Assembly: GCA_037039685.1 (NCBI GenBank)
Contig: JAWNGF010000006.1
Location: 558,001-622,000 of the forward strand
From: Ceratobasidium sp. AG-K
Taxonomy: Eukaryota > Basidiomycota > Agaricomycetes > Cantharellales > Ceratobasidiaceae
Direction of reading: 5' to 3'
DNA length: 64,000 nucleotides
Part shown: in pieces, positions 24,886 to 38,049 of the stretch
Position numbering within the stretch: the first letter of the stretch is position 1
Layout of the letters: every line of letters begins with the position of its first letter
Notes under the pieces: model-generated
Databases searched by the model: none
What the model was told of the DNA's origin: nothing
Seen by the model: only the letters and a program-made list of their open reading frames with translations
Made by a program: the position numbers and the translations under genes

Positions 24886-27800
24886 TCATACCCCAATATG
24901 GATGAAAGGCACCCATTGCTGAAACCCATTTGAATCAAGCTTGACTTTCTTACGTAGCTTGATGATGGCTGTATGCAGTGCTCTTGCAGTGTCCCTACCA
25001 TCCATTTTCCCACCCTTTATCAACTGAGCATACACGTTACCAGCAACCTCCGGCCCATCTTCATCCCAGATTGACCACATTGTAGGTATAACACTGGGAT
25101 ATCCCGCCATAAGCATCCCAGCAGCTAGATGAATCGATTTGTCGGGTCTCTTGCTGTTGCCAGCAGCCATCTGGCATGCAGACAAGAATGCCAGCGTCTT
25201 GTTCTTGAACAACCAATTGGTGATGGATTCGAGGGTGAGACCTCCATCATGTAAATGAAACATGCTATGAGCTGGGCTGTCTGGATTTTGACTGGCATGG
25301 CACACCAGATGTACGCAGTTATGCTCCTCCATTGCATTAAGTATGGCATTGACCAACGCATTAGTGCCATCCAGCTCTGTGAAGTGGATTCCTGACGCAA
25401 GGTTCTTTATCACGGACAGCTCTAGCGCCGTGTTTGGCAATGGGTCAAGCCCAGGTGTTTGTTCTTGACCAACAGCTAATATACCAAAGCTGAGACTAGG
25501 GGAGTAATCCAAATCAATCAGCGCGCTTAAAGTTGGTGTGTACAAAGATATGACAAGATCCATGACGTTAAGCCGCAAACCACCCAAATGATAGCAGCCA
25601 GCAGCGTGCACAGGCAGGAACAAAAGAGGTCCAGTTGTGCACCATGTGATTCGTGGAAGTTCATCAATAGACAACCCATGCTATAAATCTATGATAAATG
25701 TGCCGGCCATGAGAGATAACAATCAGTTGGTGCTCACCGCATAGCCAAGAAAGTCTACTAGTATTGGTTTAACTAAATCTGACCAGAGTGTTTCGAGCAT
25801 ATCTTCAATTGAGCCGCCTTTGGATTTAGGCTGTAGTTTTCCAACATAACGCACCCTATTACCTCTACCACCAATGATTGATACTAGCTGAGAGCAAGCA
25901 CTCTTGGCTTTACTCAATGTAAACATTGGAAGCGGTACATGGGATATTTTTTCTGTGTTTGGAAGCACGATAAGCGCATTGCATTGGCTAGAATCAACGT
26001 TGATAACTACAACCAGGCCGGACTTGGCTGCAGACTTCAGCTCGCTCGCGCTACGGTGGGACATAAAATTGTCAAATTGACCCAAGTTTTGAATCTTCTG
26101 AAGCAAATTCTGCCATTCAGATGCCAATTCATGATGGCATTGGGTCTGCTTCTCCATGGCCAACACATCTTTGACGGACAAATATGCTGATGCCGGTTGT
26201 AGAGACGCATCTCCAAGCTCGCAAGCTACCCTTTTTAAATCCTTGGAGAGTTTCTGATCATCAATGGAAATGTCTTCAAATGGCGTTCGGAGCTGAAGTA
26301 TCTGGTTCCAGACAATGGACCAGCCTTGCTCCAGCCATTCCAGAGCAAGATTGTAATCTCCAGCTGATATAGCCCAGGCTGCAGCCCTTAGGGCAATATT
26401 GTCAACATCCATAAGTAGGTTATACCACTGATGGACTGGCATTCCAAGCCATATCAGATGTGGAACGAGCTCCATAGCCTTTTCATATGCGGCGCAAGGC
26501 AAAATGCCCAGTTGCAAGCATGTTGATGACCACCGGCGTGCGCTACAAAATTGGGTCCTTGGATCAGTTACTAGGAGCTCTGCTGCCTTCCGTTGAAAGC
26601 TATGAGCAGTTTTGAGGTCAGAACGGCCTGCTTGATGAATAAACCGCTGCCAGTATGATTCTCTGAGTTGATACAATACTTTTGGACTGTCTGGATAGCC
26701 ATCAGGGATGAGTTGCATAGCCTGGGTTTGGGAGGAAATTGCTTGATCTATGTCTGAGAGGTCCTTGCCAATCGTGAATCTTCCTTTGTATGCTTCTCCA
26801 AGGTCCGTCAGAAAAATTGCCTTGAAAGGGTAACCATCAGGAGTGCGTGTAATGGCCTTGCCGAGATACACAATAGCTTGATCAATATCTGCTAGCTCTT
26901 TTGTGCAATCAAATCAAGCTATATATGATCTCCCAAGGTTATTGAGGTGACTTTGCTTATTTGGATGTTCATTAGGGGTCAATTCTACAGCTTGGTTTTG
27001 ATAGACAATGGCCCAGTCGATGTCAGAGGAGGTTGCGAGGCCATTGAACCGATCCTTATACAAATTTCCGAGGTTGTTCAGGTCTGAAGCTTTAGCAGAG
27101 CCACCTTTGGTAGCGAGCTCCACGGCTTGAGTTAGATATTTAATTGCCTGGTCAATGTTGGGGAGTTCGGCAAGGCAATTGAACCGGGTCTTGTACAAGC
27201 CTCCGAGGCAGCTGAGGAAGAGGACCCGGTCTTTCCAATCAGCAGTGATCATATTTACCGCCTGCCCCCAATATACAATTGCGTGGTCAATGTCTGATAT
27301 ATTTCCATAGTAGACGAATTGGTTCGTATATGCCGTTCCAAGGGCGTTGAGGTACCACGCCCTCTTGGGATGTCCTTCCGGCGCGAGGCTTACTGCCTGA
27401 ATTAAGCATGCAAGTACTTGATTGATATCTGTTCTAGCAAGTTCTCCAAATGAATAAACTCGAGTCCCGTATGCGATGCTTAGGTTTTCCAGGTATCCTA
27501 GCTTATCTAGGTTGTCATTGGGAGTAAGGTTCATGGCTTGAGTCAAATAATCAATCGCTTGTTCTAGGTCCAACAGATCCCCAGCAAGATTGAATTGAGA
27601 GATGTGCCAGTTTCCAAGATTGTCAAGATAATACGCCTTGTCCAAATGTTCATCAGCCATGAGTTCAATAGCTAGCGTAAGGTATGCTATTGCCTGGTCT
27701 GCGTCTGATGTCTCCCCGATGTGTTTAAATTGAGTCTGGTGTAACTGGGCAAGGTCATGAAGATGGTTAGGCTTTCCTCGATGGTCATTGGGAGTTAGCT

Positions 27801-29010
27801 CCATGACTAGATTTCTATACTTGATTGCTTGGTCTATGTCTTTCAGCTCTTCGAGACAGTCATACCAAGCCCTATAGGAGTCTCCAAGCTCAAAGAGATA
27901 GATCGCCTTGTCGGGATGATCATCGGGGGTGAGCTCAGTCGCTTTTTATAGGCACGCAATGGCTTGGTTGATATCAAGAACTTTGCTACAATGAATAAAT
28001 TGAACCATATGTGAGGTCGCGAGATTGCTGAGGTAGCTTGGCTTATTGAAATGCCCATCAGGGGCCAGATTGGCTGCTAAAGTCTGTGATGAAATGGCGC
28101 GATCTATATCCCAGACCTTTTTGCAGCGCCTAAACCAAATCCTGTACAACTCCCCTAGAATATCGAGGCTCATTGCCCTGCTAGAATGTGCATCTGGGGT
28201 AAACTCCACGGCTTGATTTAGACAAAGAATTGCTTGATCCAGATCTTCCAGGTCCTTTAGACGACTAAACTGACACTTATATGCGATTGCAAGTTTGTAG
28301 AGATAATTTGCCTTGTCGAAATAGCTACATGAAGCTTGACTGTGACATGTAGGTGAGTGATTCAACTCCAGGTCCGCTCCACTACATTGGTTCACTTGCA
28401 ATCCAGCCAATTTGTGATCCTGTTCCACCTCCATTTTCTGGTTCTTGATAATTGGCTCAACCGCCCGCGTTTGGCAGGCAATAGCCCTGTTGATATCCAA
28501 TATCTCTCCCGATTCATCATAACGTGCCTGATACAAGTTCCCGAGGTGATTAAAACGATACGGTTTATCCAAGTGCCAGTCAGGAATAAGCAATGTGGCC
28601 AACTGCTGGTACTTGACCGACACATTGATTTGATCAATTGGGCCTCCCTGTTGAAAGGCAGTATCAGACATCTGGGCTAGAAGTAAAAGTGCAGTTATAG
28701 GTTCAGAGCTGGTAAATGTCCACATTGGGCGTTAGCAATTCCACTGCGTTCCCTGAGAATCTGATTTGTACCTGGACAGATCTCTCATGTTTGCCCCAGG
28801 ATTTTGGATTTGGTTCGACGCATTCTCAATCTCCCTCTGCAAAAAAGACGAAATGTCCCGCATCGCCTCTATCTCACCCTTGTTGAAGCGAACTGATAAA
28901 AGAGGATGAGAATATTCTAAACATCCTAATGAATAAAATTACAAACTTGCTGCTAGCAGTTCGTGAAGCCCACGGCGGGTGGACAGTGCTTCTGATAAGA
29001 TGCCACTGAA
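24886..29010 (-). pseudogene. TPR-CHAT C, inactivated by two nonsense codons
   Basis: Same architecture as copy B: candidate exon 1 29010-28947 (FSGILSEALSTRRGLHELLAA), exon 2 28892-28772 (121 nt), a long exon 28708-25738, and last exon 25680-24886, with introns of 54, 63 and 57 nt. The long exon is 2,971 nt and keeps its reading frame throughout, with no indel. It has two stop codons: TAA at 27945-27943 (in ...NQAIACL) and TGA at 26916-26914 (in ...GRSYIA). Each is explained by one C-to-T change (CAA or CAG to TAA; CGA to TGA, the family having Arg there). The CHAT His and Cys motifs remain as HLVCHASQ and LSACQMAAGN. Compared with copy B, many CG sites read TG or CA. This is the pattern of methylation or RIP-like decay without indels. 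A functional read-through product is unlikely. Confidence 0.85.
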
Positions 29011-31198
29011 ATGCCAAGCGTCAACGCCCAGCGGTTTTCTTGCCCATCGATTCCCAACTTACGCAAATTTTGATTGAACGGAAGCATTACAAAGGTTGTG
29101 GACAAGTATGCATTCACGACTTTCCAGCGGCAATTCCATGGTGGTAGGGGTAAGGATCGTGCCGATGTGTTATGTAATCAAGTGCAGGATTAGGTGGGGG
29201 TTTCAGAGCCGCAGCAGTGGGCTCGCATCCAGTAACAGATCAATAGATTAATTCAATAAATCTAAAAGCAAGAAGGCAATATCAAACAATCACCCCTATT
29301 AGGCTTGCCATATAACACGATTCAATAAAAAAAAATTTAAAAAAATCCCCAAGGACATCCAGTAAGCAGGTTTTCCGTTGATACTCAGTGTCAAGACGGC
29401 ATGTACGTGCCCGCAGTCCGCCGAACTCGTAACTGGATCAGTCAATCGGGAGCAAACTTGAGATTTTTCATTTGGAGTTTGGGTCCTATCTATTGGTCAG
29501 GAGTCCGACCCAAAGTAGAAATGAGATCTCACTTGTCAAAATTATACGGGGTGGCCTGCTCCCTCATTCCCTTGTACTTCACCCGTTGCCACCACCTCCG
29601 GCCCAAGCTGGCTCATTCTCGTGATTGGTTCTGGTCATTCAGTGCGCGCCGATTTTAGGTCGCGGAGAAGGCAGGCGGGAGGTGCATCGGAAGTGCCGCA
29701 AGTTTCATTCGGGTGGGATATCCGAGGCACGTGCCCATCACAGTCGTTGACGGCATGAAGGCACTTGGAAGTAACTTGAACAAGAATGAACTGGTTCCCT
29801 CCCGAGCGTCGGGATTTTGATTATGGATGTTTTTGTCTGCATTGTAGGAGATGGTGATCTGGAAGTGTGCATTCTTGGTTGAGGGAAATGCGCGCATTGG
29901 ACTCGTCGACGTGGGAAAGACCGCGTGGAGATCGGGTTTGGGGAACGCTTTCTCGTGGCTGAAGCGAAAGAACCAAGGAGTGTATTTTATAGTTCCTGCG
30001 TGGGTTAGCAGAATAAACTCAGCCTCGTGCGTGCACTTACATTATTGCTAGACGTGTCCGGGACGTCGACCATCAAAGGATGCAGGGGGAGCTGCATCAA
30101 GCGAGCCATCTTGACGTGATAAAGCACGCCTTTAAAAAAGGCAAAAACACCGCCACATACTAGGAGAACCGAACTGTGCACTAAGGATACCAAACTGGAG
30201 GTAGGTTAAACCTTAACCATCGGTCATCTAGACGATTCCGTACCTACAATCCGACGTCAACGCGCCACGCCAAGCCTTTTATGGCCCAAATTACGCACGA
30301 GACAGGTTCATCAACCTCCAGCCTTGATACCGGGGATACAATCGAATGCGGGCCTATCGTAAGGTAACTTGCACGTCGTCAAAATTCGAGGGCAACACCG
30401 CAAAGGCGAAGGCCCTTTTTTCGGAATGCGCGTCGAGATTAAAAGTTATCACATGGTTATGGAGTTGACAGGAAACACTGGGATAAGAGGTCGTGGTCAG
30501 GTCTTCACGCACGATGTCCGTGGGGGACCCTGTCGTTACTTATGTAACGTGTTGGGGTTCCCACTCGAGCGACTCTGAACTTGAACCTCCAATCGCAGAG
30601 CGGAATGGAAACCGAAAATACTGATTGATGTGAGCAAGAGTATCGGAGTGAAGGGAGTTCCGACAACCAATACCTGACTATACCAAATACTGGATTTAAT
30701 TTCAAAATCTTCCGCCACCACCTTTTGTGCGCGTCAGCAAAATCCCAATTGGTCTCTGGCACTCCTGGGGGCTTCTGACGCTCCCAGGATCCTCGTAGGA
30801 TCTTTAGAACCTGTTCGGAGCTTCCGGGGGAAGTCGGGGTTTCGCGAAGCGAAACCTTGACGCAATGGGCATCGGGAACAGATTAGTGCAAGGATTTCAC
30901 CATAGTAGTTACAACGGGAAGGCTTGATGAATTTATGTAGTTTTCCTTTGAAGTCGGCGAAATGGAAGAACATGACAATCGCTGTCACTCATGCTCTACA
31001 CTACTCAATTGCAGAGCGACGAAAGCACGTTCGCCCGGCCAACAGTATTTCGTGAGTGAAACTCCGAGCGGAACCCGTTTTTGTAGCTACCATAAAAGAA
31101 TCAAGATAACGATAATCGTTCAAATCCCCTCGTATACATACATATCAAATACTATATATGTATCAAAATCCTCCGACACATTCGCTCGATCCGTTACA
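29011..31198. other. Intergenic stretch, no gene recognised
   Basis: Mixed composition with A-rich runs near 29320-29350 and one hairpin near 30839. Open frames here are under 90 codons, except one of 152 codons that runs into TPR-CHAT D antisense. A minus-strand frame of 80 codons (29897-29655), preceded by ACTATAAAATAC about 100 bp upstream, is the only one with promoter-like context. I cannot assign it. Confidence 0.4.
30839..30855. repeat. Perfect short inverted repeat (hairpin)
   Basis: GTTTCGC, a GAA loop, then GCGAAAC: a perfect 7-bp stem in gene-free DNA. It may be a remnant of a mobile-element terminus or just chance. No second copy was noticed in the window. Confidence 0.5.
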
Positions 31199-34100
31199 TC
31201 ATGCCCCAATATGAATAAAAGGCACCCATCGCTTAAACGCATTCTCTCCGACCTTCTCCCGCAGCCCAGCAACAGCCTTGTGCAACACTCTAGCTACCTC
31301 CGTCCTATCCATCTTCCCATCTTTCAGCAGCTCCGCATATACCCTTCCTGCAACCTCTGGTCCATCCTCGTCAAATATCGACCACATCGTGGCAATAACG
31401 CTCGGGTACCCGGCCATTAGCATTCCGGCCGCTAGATGAATCGACTCGTCCGGTCGCTGGTCGTCGCCAGCAGCAGTATGGCACGCTGACAAAAACGCCA
31501 GTCCCTTATTCTTGAACGAGCGCTTCGTGATTGCTTCGAGAGTAAGGTTGCCGTCATGTAAATGGAACGTGCTCTGAGCGGGGTTGTCTGGATTCTGAGT
31601 TGCATGGCACGCGAGATGGATCCAGTCGTGCGTTTCCATTGCATCTAGTACAGAGTCAACAGTCGCTGCGGTGGCTTCGAGCTGCGTTGATTTCACCCCT
31701 TGGGCGCATTTCTTGATCACGGAGAGTTCTAGTACTGTGTTTGGCAAATGCCCCATGCCTTCGGTATATTCTTGGCCCACGGTAAGTAATCCGGAGCTTG
31801 GACTGGGAACCTGGGAGTTTGGACTAATCAGCGCGCTTAGAGTGGGGGTATATGATGATACAACGAGATCCATCGCGTTTGGCTGCACTCCATCGTAGCA
31901 TCCGGCGGCATGCAGCGGAAGGAATGATAGTGGACCAGTCGTGCACCAGGTAATATGCGGCAGTTCATCGACCGGTAGAGCTTTCTGTGTCCAGGACGTT
32001 AGTTAGTGCAACGAACCAGTCATTTCTGAGACTCACAGTATAGCCAAGGGTATCTAAAATTGGTTTCACTACACTCATCCATAGCATAGCCAACATAGGT
32101 TTGAATTTGTCTTCTTGACTTGGCGCTGGGTTGTGTCGTTTGAAACCACGCGCACGATCGCTTCGCTGGCCAATCTCAAACTTGAGATACTCACGAGCTT
32201 CCACAGCATCCTTGACGGAGAAGTGCTTCAGTGGGATATGAACGACGCCATTATTGAGCGGACTAATAGCAAGAGCATCACAGCAACTTGGATGAATGTT
32301 GACAAGTACTACAGGGCCATGCTTGGCGGCGCGCTTGAGCTCCATAAATTTTGGGGAGCGCATAAAGTTCTCAAAGCTTCTGTTTGCTTCGAGCCTGAGC
32401 CAACAACTTCTCCCATTGAAATGCCAATTGATGGCGACGCTGGGTCTTTTGCTCTAGGTCTAACTCATTGTCGACTAACGAAGATAGTGGTATAGCTTCA
32501 AGGCCTAGATCTCCAAGCTCGCGAGCTACTCGCTGTAATTCCTGAGAGAGAGCTGGGTCAACAGCGGAGAGATCATCGAAAGGCGTACGGAGCTGAAGTA
32601 TTTGTTTCCACACAATCGATCGGCCCTCCTCCAGCCATTCAATAGCTCGATTGTAATCGCCAATAGAAATTGCCCAGGCAGCCCCTCCAAGAGCAAACCC
32701 GCCAATACTGGTGAGAAAGTTATAGCGCTGGTGGACAGGGGACCCAAGCCAGATTAAATGCGGAACCAGCTCCATGGCTTTCTCGTATGCACAGCGTGGC
32801 GAATCTCCCAGCCGCAGGGCAGCCTGAAACCATAGATGTGCACTTTGGAATTGAATACTTGGGTTGCTCACCGGGAGTTCTGCTGCCTCTCGAAGTAGCC
32901 CAACAGCCTTCTCAAGATCGGCACGGCTATTCTGAGCCAGAAAGCGCATGTAATATGACTGGCCGAGGCAATGAATTATTTGCGGGTCGTTGGTATGTCC
33001 ATTGGAAGAGATGTACAAGGATTCGTTCTGTAATGCGATTGCTTGCTCGAGGTCTGGAAGTTCCCCGAAGCGAAAGAATCGAATGCCATGATAATCTCCA
33101 AGTTGACATAAAACACCCCTTCTCCTGACGGCATCGTGTGGAATGAGCCTCAAAGCCGCAGTGAGATGTGCAATAGCATGATTGATGTCCGACAATTCTC
33201 CCAGGCGCTCGAACCGACTTTTATATGAATGTCCAAGGTTGGAGAGACACGTCGCCTTACTCGGATGGTCATTTGGGGTTAGTTGTATTGCTCGAGTCTG
33301 ATGCACTATCGCTTGTTCGATATCCACTGGTTGGACGAGTAGATTGAATCGGGTTCCATATGCGCATCCAAGGCCGTTGAGAACTCCGGCTTTACTAGAG
33401 TGGTCGTCAGGGGTGAGTTCTACTGCCTGTTTCATGCAGGAGATTGCTTGGTTAATGTCACGCAGCTCGCGAAGAGGGCCATGTCGCTTTTCATATGAAG
33501 TTCCCAATGCGCTCAGGTAGCCCGCCTTGTCTGGATGATCATCTGAAATCAGTCGTACCGCCTGAGTTTGGTATGATATCGCTTTATCTATATCCAGAAG
33601 CTCGCTAAGTTGTTCAAACCGGGTCCGGTATGTATCTCCAAGAGCGATCAGGGATAATGGTTTCCCCGGGTGGTCGTTCGGGATGAGTTCAACAACTTTG
33701 GTGTGATACGAAAGCGCAAGCTGTATATCTGGTGGGTCCCCAAGGCGATCGAATCTAGTCATATACGAGGCCCCGAGGTTACCGAGTTGGCCTAGCTTTG
33801 CCGGATGCCCTTCGGGAGTGAGTTCAATTGCCCGGGTATTGCACATGATAGCCTGTTCGATGTCCACGAGTTCTCCAAAGCGGTGGAATCGATTTCTATA
33901 CCACTCTGCAAGCCCGGTCAGGTGCCCCGCTTTGGTTGGATCATCATCCGGAGTAAGCTGGACAGCTTTACTGAGAAGTGAAACCGCTTTGTCTATATCA
34001 GACACTTCCCCAAGACGGTCAAACCGCCTGCCATGAGATACACCAAGGTCATTGAAGCAGCCTGCCTTGCCCAAATGCCCATCAGGGGTGAGCTGCATAG

Positions 34101-37100
34101 CTTGCGTGTGGCATTCAATTGCTTTCTCAATGTCTTCTAACCGCCCAAGACGGTTGAATCGTGTCCTGTACGAGCTTCCAAGAACACCAAGATTCGATGC
34201 TTTGCCTGGATGGTTATCCGGAGTGAGTGCAACGGCCCGTGTATGAAGCAAAACGGCAGCGTCAATGTCAGATAGTTTTCCAAGGCGCTGAAATCGAATC
34301 CCATGCGAAACCCCAAGATCACCCAGGCTACCTGCTTTGCTCGGATGTCCGTCAGGTATAAGCTGCATGGCTGGCTGTGGCATTTAATCGCCTGCTCGAT
34401 GTCTGGCAGCCTCCCTAATCGGTTAAATCGGGACCTGTACGAAGTTCCAAGGAGACCGAAACTGGCTGCTTTACTAGGACTGTTATCCGGAGTCAGTTCA
34501 ACAGCTTGAGTATGGAACGAAATCGCAGCATCGATATCGGGCAGCTCTCCTAGGCGTTCAAATCGGGTGACGTGCGAGACTCCAAGGTCAGTCAAACAGC
34601 CAGCCTTCCTCGGATGTCCGTCAGGTGTCAGTTCTGTGGCTCGGGTGTGGAATATAATCGCCTGTTCAATGTCTGACAACCCTCCGAGGCGAATAAATCG
34701 AGCCCTGTAGGAGCTTCCGAGAGCACCTAGATTAGCTGCCAGGGCAGGATGATCGTCGGGAGTGAGCGCGACAGCTTCAGCGTGAAACAACACCGCCTTA
34801 TCAATATCAGCCAGCTCTCCGAGGCGCTGGAACCGGGTTCCGTGGGATACACCAAGGTTACCCAGGCTGCCAGCTTTGCTTGGGTGTCCATTTTGTAGGA
34901 GACGGGATGCTTGGGTGTGGTATTCAACCGCCTGCTCAATGTCTGATAACCAACCGAATCGGTTGAATCGTGACCTATGTGAGGTTCCAAGGTCACCAAG
35001 ACTGAGCGCCTTGGCAGGATGACCATCAGGAGTAAGCGCGATAGCTTTCGCATGAAACAAAACCGCTTTATCAATATCAGGTAGCTCTCCGAGGCGATGA
35101 AATCGGATCCCATGAGAGACCCCAAGGTCAGTGAAGCAGCCGGGCTTGCTTGGGTGTCCGTCTGGCGTCAGCTCCATAGCTCGGGTGTGGCATATGATTG
35201 CTTGTTCAATATCCGACAGCTCTCCGAGGCGGATGAATCGAGTTCTGTAGGAGCTTCCAAGAGCACTAAGACTGGCCGCCTTGGCAGGATGACCATCGGG
35301 AGTGAGTGCAACGGCTGCAGCGTGAAATAAAACTGCTTTATCAATATCAAGTAGCCTTCCAAGACGCTGGAACCGGGTTCCATGCGAGATTCCCAGATCA
35401 CCAAGGCTGCTCGCTTTGCCTGGATGCCCATCAGGTGTTAGTTGCACTGCTTGGGTGTGGTATGTGATTGCCTCTTCAAGGTCCGCCAACTCTCCAAGGA
35501 TGTTGAACCGGGCCATGCATGCATTTCCGAGGCTTTTAAGAGTGTCGGGCTTTCCTGGGTGCCCATCGGGAGCGAGAGTTACAGCTTGTCTAAGACACGC
35601 AACGGCCTGGTCAATGTCTGAGCGGTCTCCCAAGCGATGAAAACGAGTACCATGCGAGATCCCAAGGTCACCAAGGCAAGATGCCTTGCTCGGGTGTCCG
35701 TCAGGTGTGAGCCCGACTGCTTGGGCATGGCACACAATTGCTTGTTCGATGTCACCGAGGATGCCCAGGCGATGAAATCGAGTACCAAATGAGCTTCCCA
35801 AAATGCCGAGATTGGTTGCTTTGGCGGGATGATCGTCGGGAGTTAGTGCGACAGCTTGTGTGTGAAATGCAACAGCTTTGTCCAGATCTGACAGTTCTCC
35901 AAGGCGTCCGAATCGCAGGATATGCGAAACCCCAAGATCAACGAAGCATCCTGCCTTGTTTGGACTTCCATCAGGTGTGATCAGAACCGCTCGGGTGTGA
36001 CATGCGATCGCTCGCTCGATATCCAACAACATGCCTAGGCGAATAAATCGCAACTTGTATGAGCTTCCAAGCGCTCCGAGATTGAATCCTTTATCGGGGT
36101 GATTGTCAGGAGTAAGTGCAACAGATTCAGTATGAAAGAAAACTGCTTTATCAATATCAGGAAGCTCCCCAAGGCGCTGAAACCGCGTTCCGTGCGAGAT
36201 ACCGAGATCGCTGAAGCAAACAGCCTTGCTCGGGTGTGCATTAGGTGTCAGTTCCGTAGCTCGGGTATGGCATATGATTGCTTGTTCAATATCCGAGAGG
36301 TCTCCGAGGCGGATGAATCGAGTTCTGTAGGAGCTTCCAAGAGCACTGAGACCGGCCGCCTTGGCAGGATGGCCATCGGGAGTGAGCGCAACAGCTTCAA
36401 CGTGAAACAAAACTGCTTTATCAATATCAAGTAGCTCTCCAAGGCGCTGGAACCGGGTACCATGCGAGACACCTAGTCCTGTGAGGCAACTTGTCTTGCC
36501 TGGGTGTCCATCAGGTGTGAGCTGTAAAGCTTCAGTGTAGCAAGCAACTGCTTGCTCAATGTCTTGCAATTCACCCAAGCGATTGAACCGCAATTGATAT
36601 GCATTGCCAAGCCCATGAAGACCTCTCGCCTTCCCGAGACGCTCGTTGGAAGTAAGGCCTAGACCTTTTGTGTATAACGTGATTGCCTGATCGATATCCG
36701 AGCGCTCCCCAATGCGCTGAAAGCGTGCTTCGTAGACGGATGCAAGGTCGTTAAGGTAACCAATCTTGTTGGGAAACCTGTCAAGGGTCGTTTCCGCAGC
36801 CCAGGATATGCATACGACTGCCCGACCAAAGTCCAACGGTTCCCCGAGTTGATGAAACCGGGTTTGGTACGAGCTCCCTAAGCTGGCGAGAAAATCTGCC
36901 TTTCTAGGATGGCCTTCATGAACAAGTTCGTCAGCTTGGGCGTGTAGCTCCACCGCCCGCTCGATGTCCTCCTTATCCCCACACCGGCTATATCGCATCC
37001 TATACGCGGTCCCAAGATTCTGGAGATTCGTTGCCCGATCAAAAACAGTTCCGAACGGGAGTTGTATGGCTTCGTTGTGCAGCGAAATTGCCTGATCCAT

Positions 37101-38049
37101 ATCCGAGATCGCACCCAGCATAACGGACCGTAGCAGGTACGCAGCCCCCAGGGAATCGAGTCTTTTGGACCTCGTGATATCACCGCAGATCGTGAGTCGC
37201 ACAGCCTCAGTTAGCCAGACAATTACTTGGTTGATATCGAGTAGCTCCTTTATATGATCAAACCTACTTCCAACTGAAACTGGAACGTCTTCAAAGCTCT
37301 CGTCCGATGATCTACGGCCTTTGCATATGGAACGCGCGGGTTCAGGCGGGTACTTAGAATTCTCAATAACACTGGTGCTTTGTCCAAATTGCTTGAGATA
37401 TTTGAGGCACGAATTCCCCAGGCTCGTAAGCCATTCAGGCCTTTCCGAATGGCCATCTGGAGCAAGCTTTGCAACAAGACTGTGATAGATCACCGCTCTG
37501 CTGATGTCCGAAATCTGCCCGCTGGAGTAAAACCGTTTGAAGTGTAAGCTTCCAAGGGTTGCAACCATAGACATTCTATCAGGCTGTGCCTCTGGAACAA
37601 GCATGAGGGCCCGGAATTGTTGTTTGATGGACTCGTCAAGATGTTCAATCAGTCCGCAATGGTCAAAGCGAGCTTCTAACATCGCCCCTCGCAGTAATAG
37701 TGCAGCGAGTAATTCGAGCCTGTGTCAAGTATGAAAGTGGTAAGCAATAGTATCACAACCGTGGTTTCAATAACGCCAAGCCCATGGAGATTGGGATAAA
37801 CCTAGCCGTACCTTCCCAGTCCCTTTAACCTCATTCGACAACCCTGTAACCAAAGCATCACTCGATCTACTTCCTGCGGGAAGGATACTGGGGAGGCAGC
37901 GTTCATAGTGGGTTTGGCATCATCGTATCTCGCTTTTGCAGCCGTTAGCACGCGACTAATGATTGAAAAAGCTATTAGGACAAACCATCAGCCAGCGCAA
38001 GCTGTAATGCGCGGTGTGTTGAAAGAAGCTCGGATAGAGCATTGCTAGA
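31199..38049 (-). pseudogene. TPR-CHAT D, giant tandem-duplicated TPR array with two frameshifts
   Basis: Exons on the minus strand: candidate exon 1 38049-37986, exon 2 37932-37812 (121 nt; contains MNAASPVSFPQEVDRVM), a giant exon 37719-32037 (5,683 nt), and last exon 31984-31199 (786 nt). Introns are 53, 92 and 52 nt. The array has some 30 or more units of 45 residues (135 bp), with a clear 270-bp super-period. The CHAT end has HLACHATQN (His) and LSACHTAAGDDQRPDES (Cys), ending RWVPFIHIGA. Two single-base lesions break it. Around 34372-34378 one base is missing (family AIECHTQAMQL; here the frame jumps inside CHSQ-PAMQL). Around 32388-32392 one base is extra before SFENFMRSPKF. They cancel arithmetically, but about 2 kb between them is out of frame with both ends. 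Each segment still encodes well-conserved repeats, so the lesions are recent or are sequencing errors. Confidence 0.83.

Noticed and set aside
34360..34390. Programmed ribosomal frameshifting in TPR-CHAT D
   Set aside because: No slippery heptamer or downstream structure at the join, a second unrelated shift lies near 32390, and the paralogues are in a single frame.
33000..37700. Regular 135-bp repeats resembling a satellite or CRISPR-like array
   Set aside because: The period is exactly 45 codons and encodes TPR-like helices in a conserved protein; there are no identical repeats with unique spacers.
4190..38049. A gasdermin-like pore-forming partner of the CHAT proteins
   Set aside because: Known CHAT systems suggested looking for one, but no open frame in the window has a recognisable gasdermin-like sequence.
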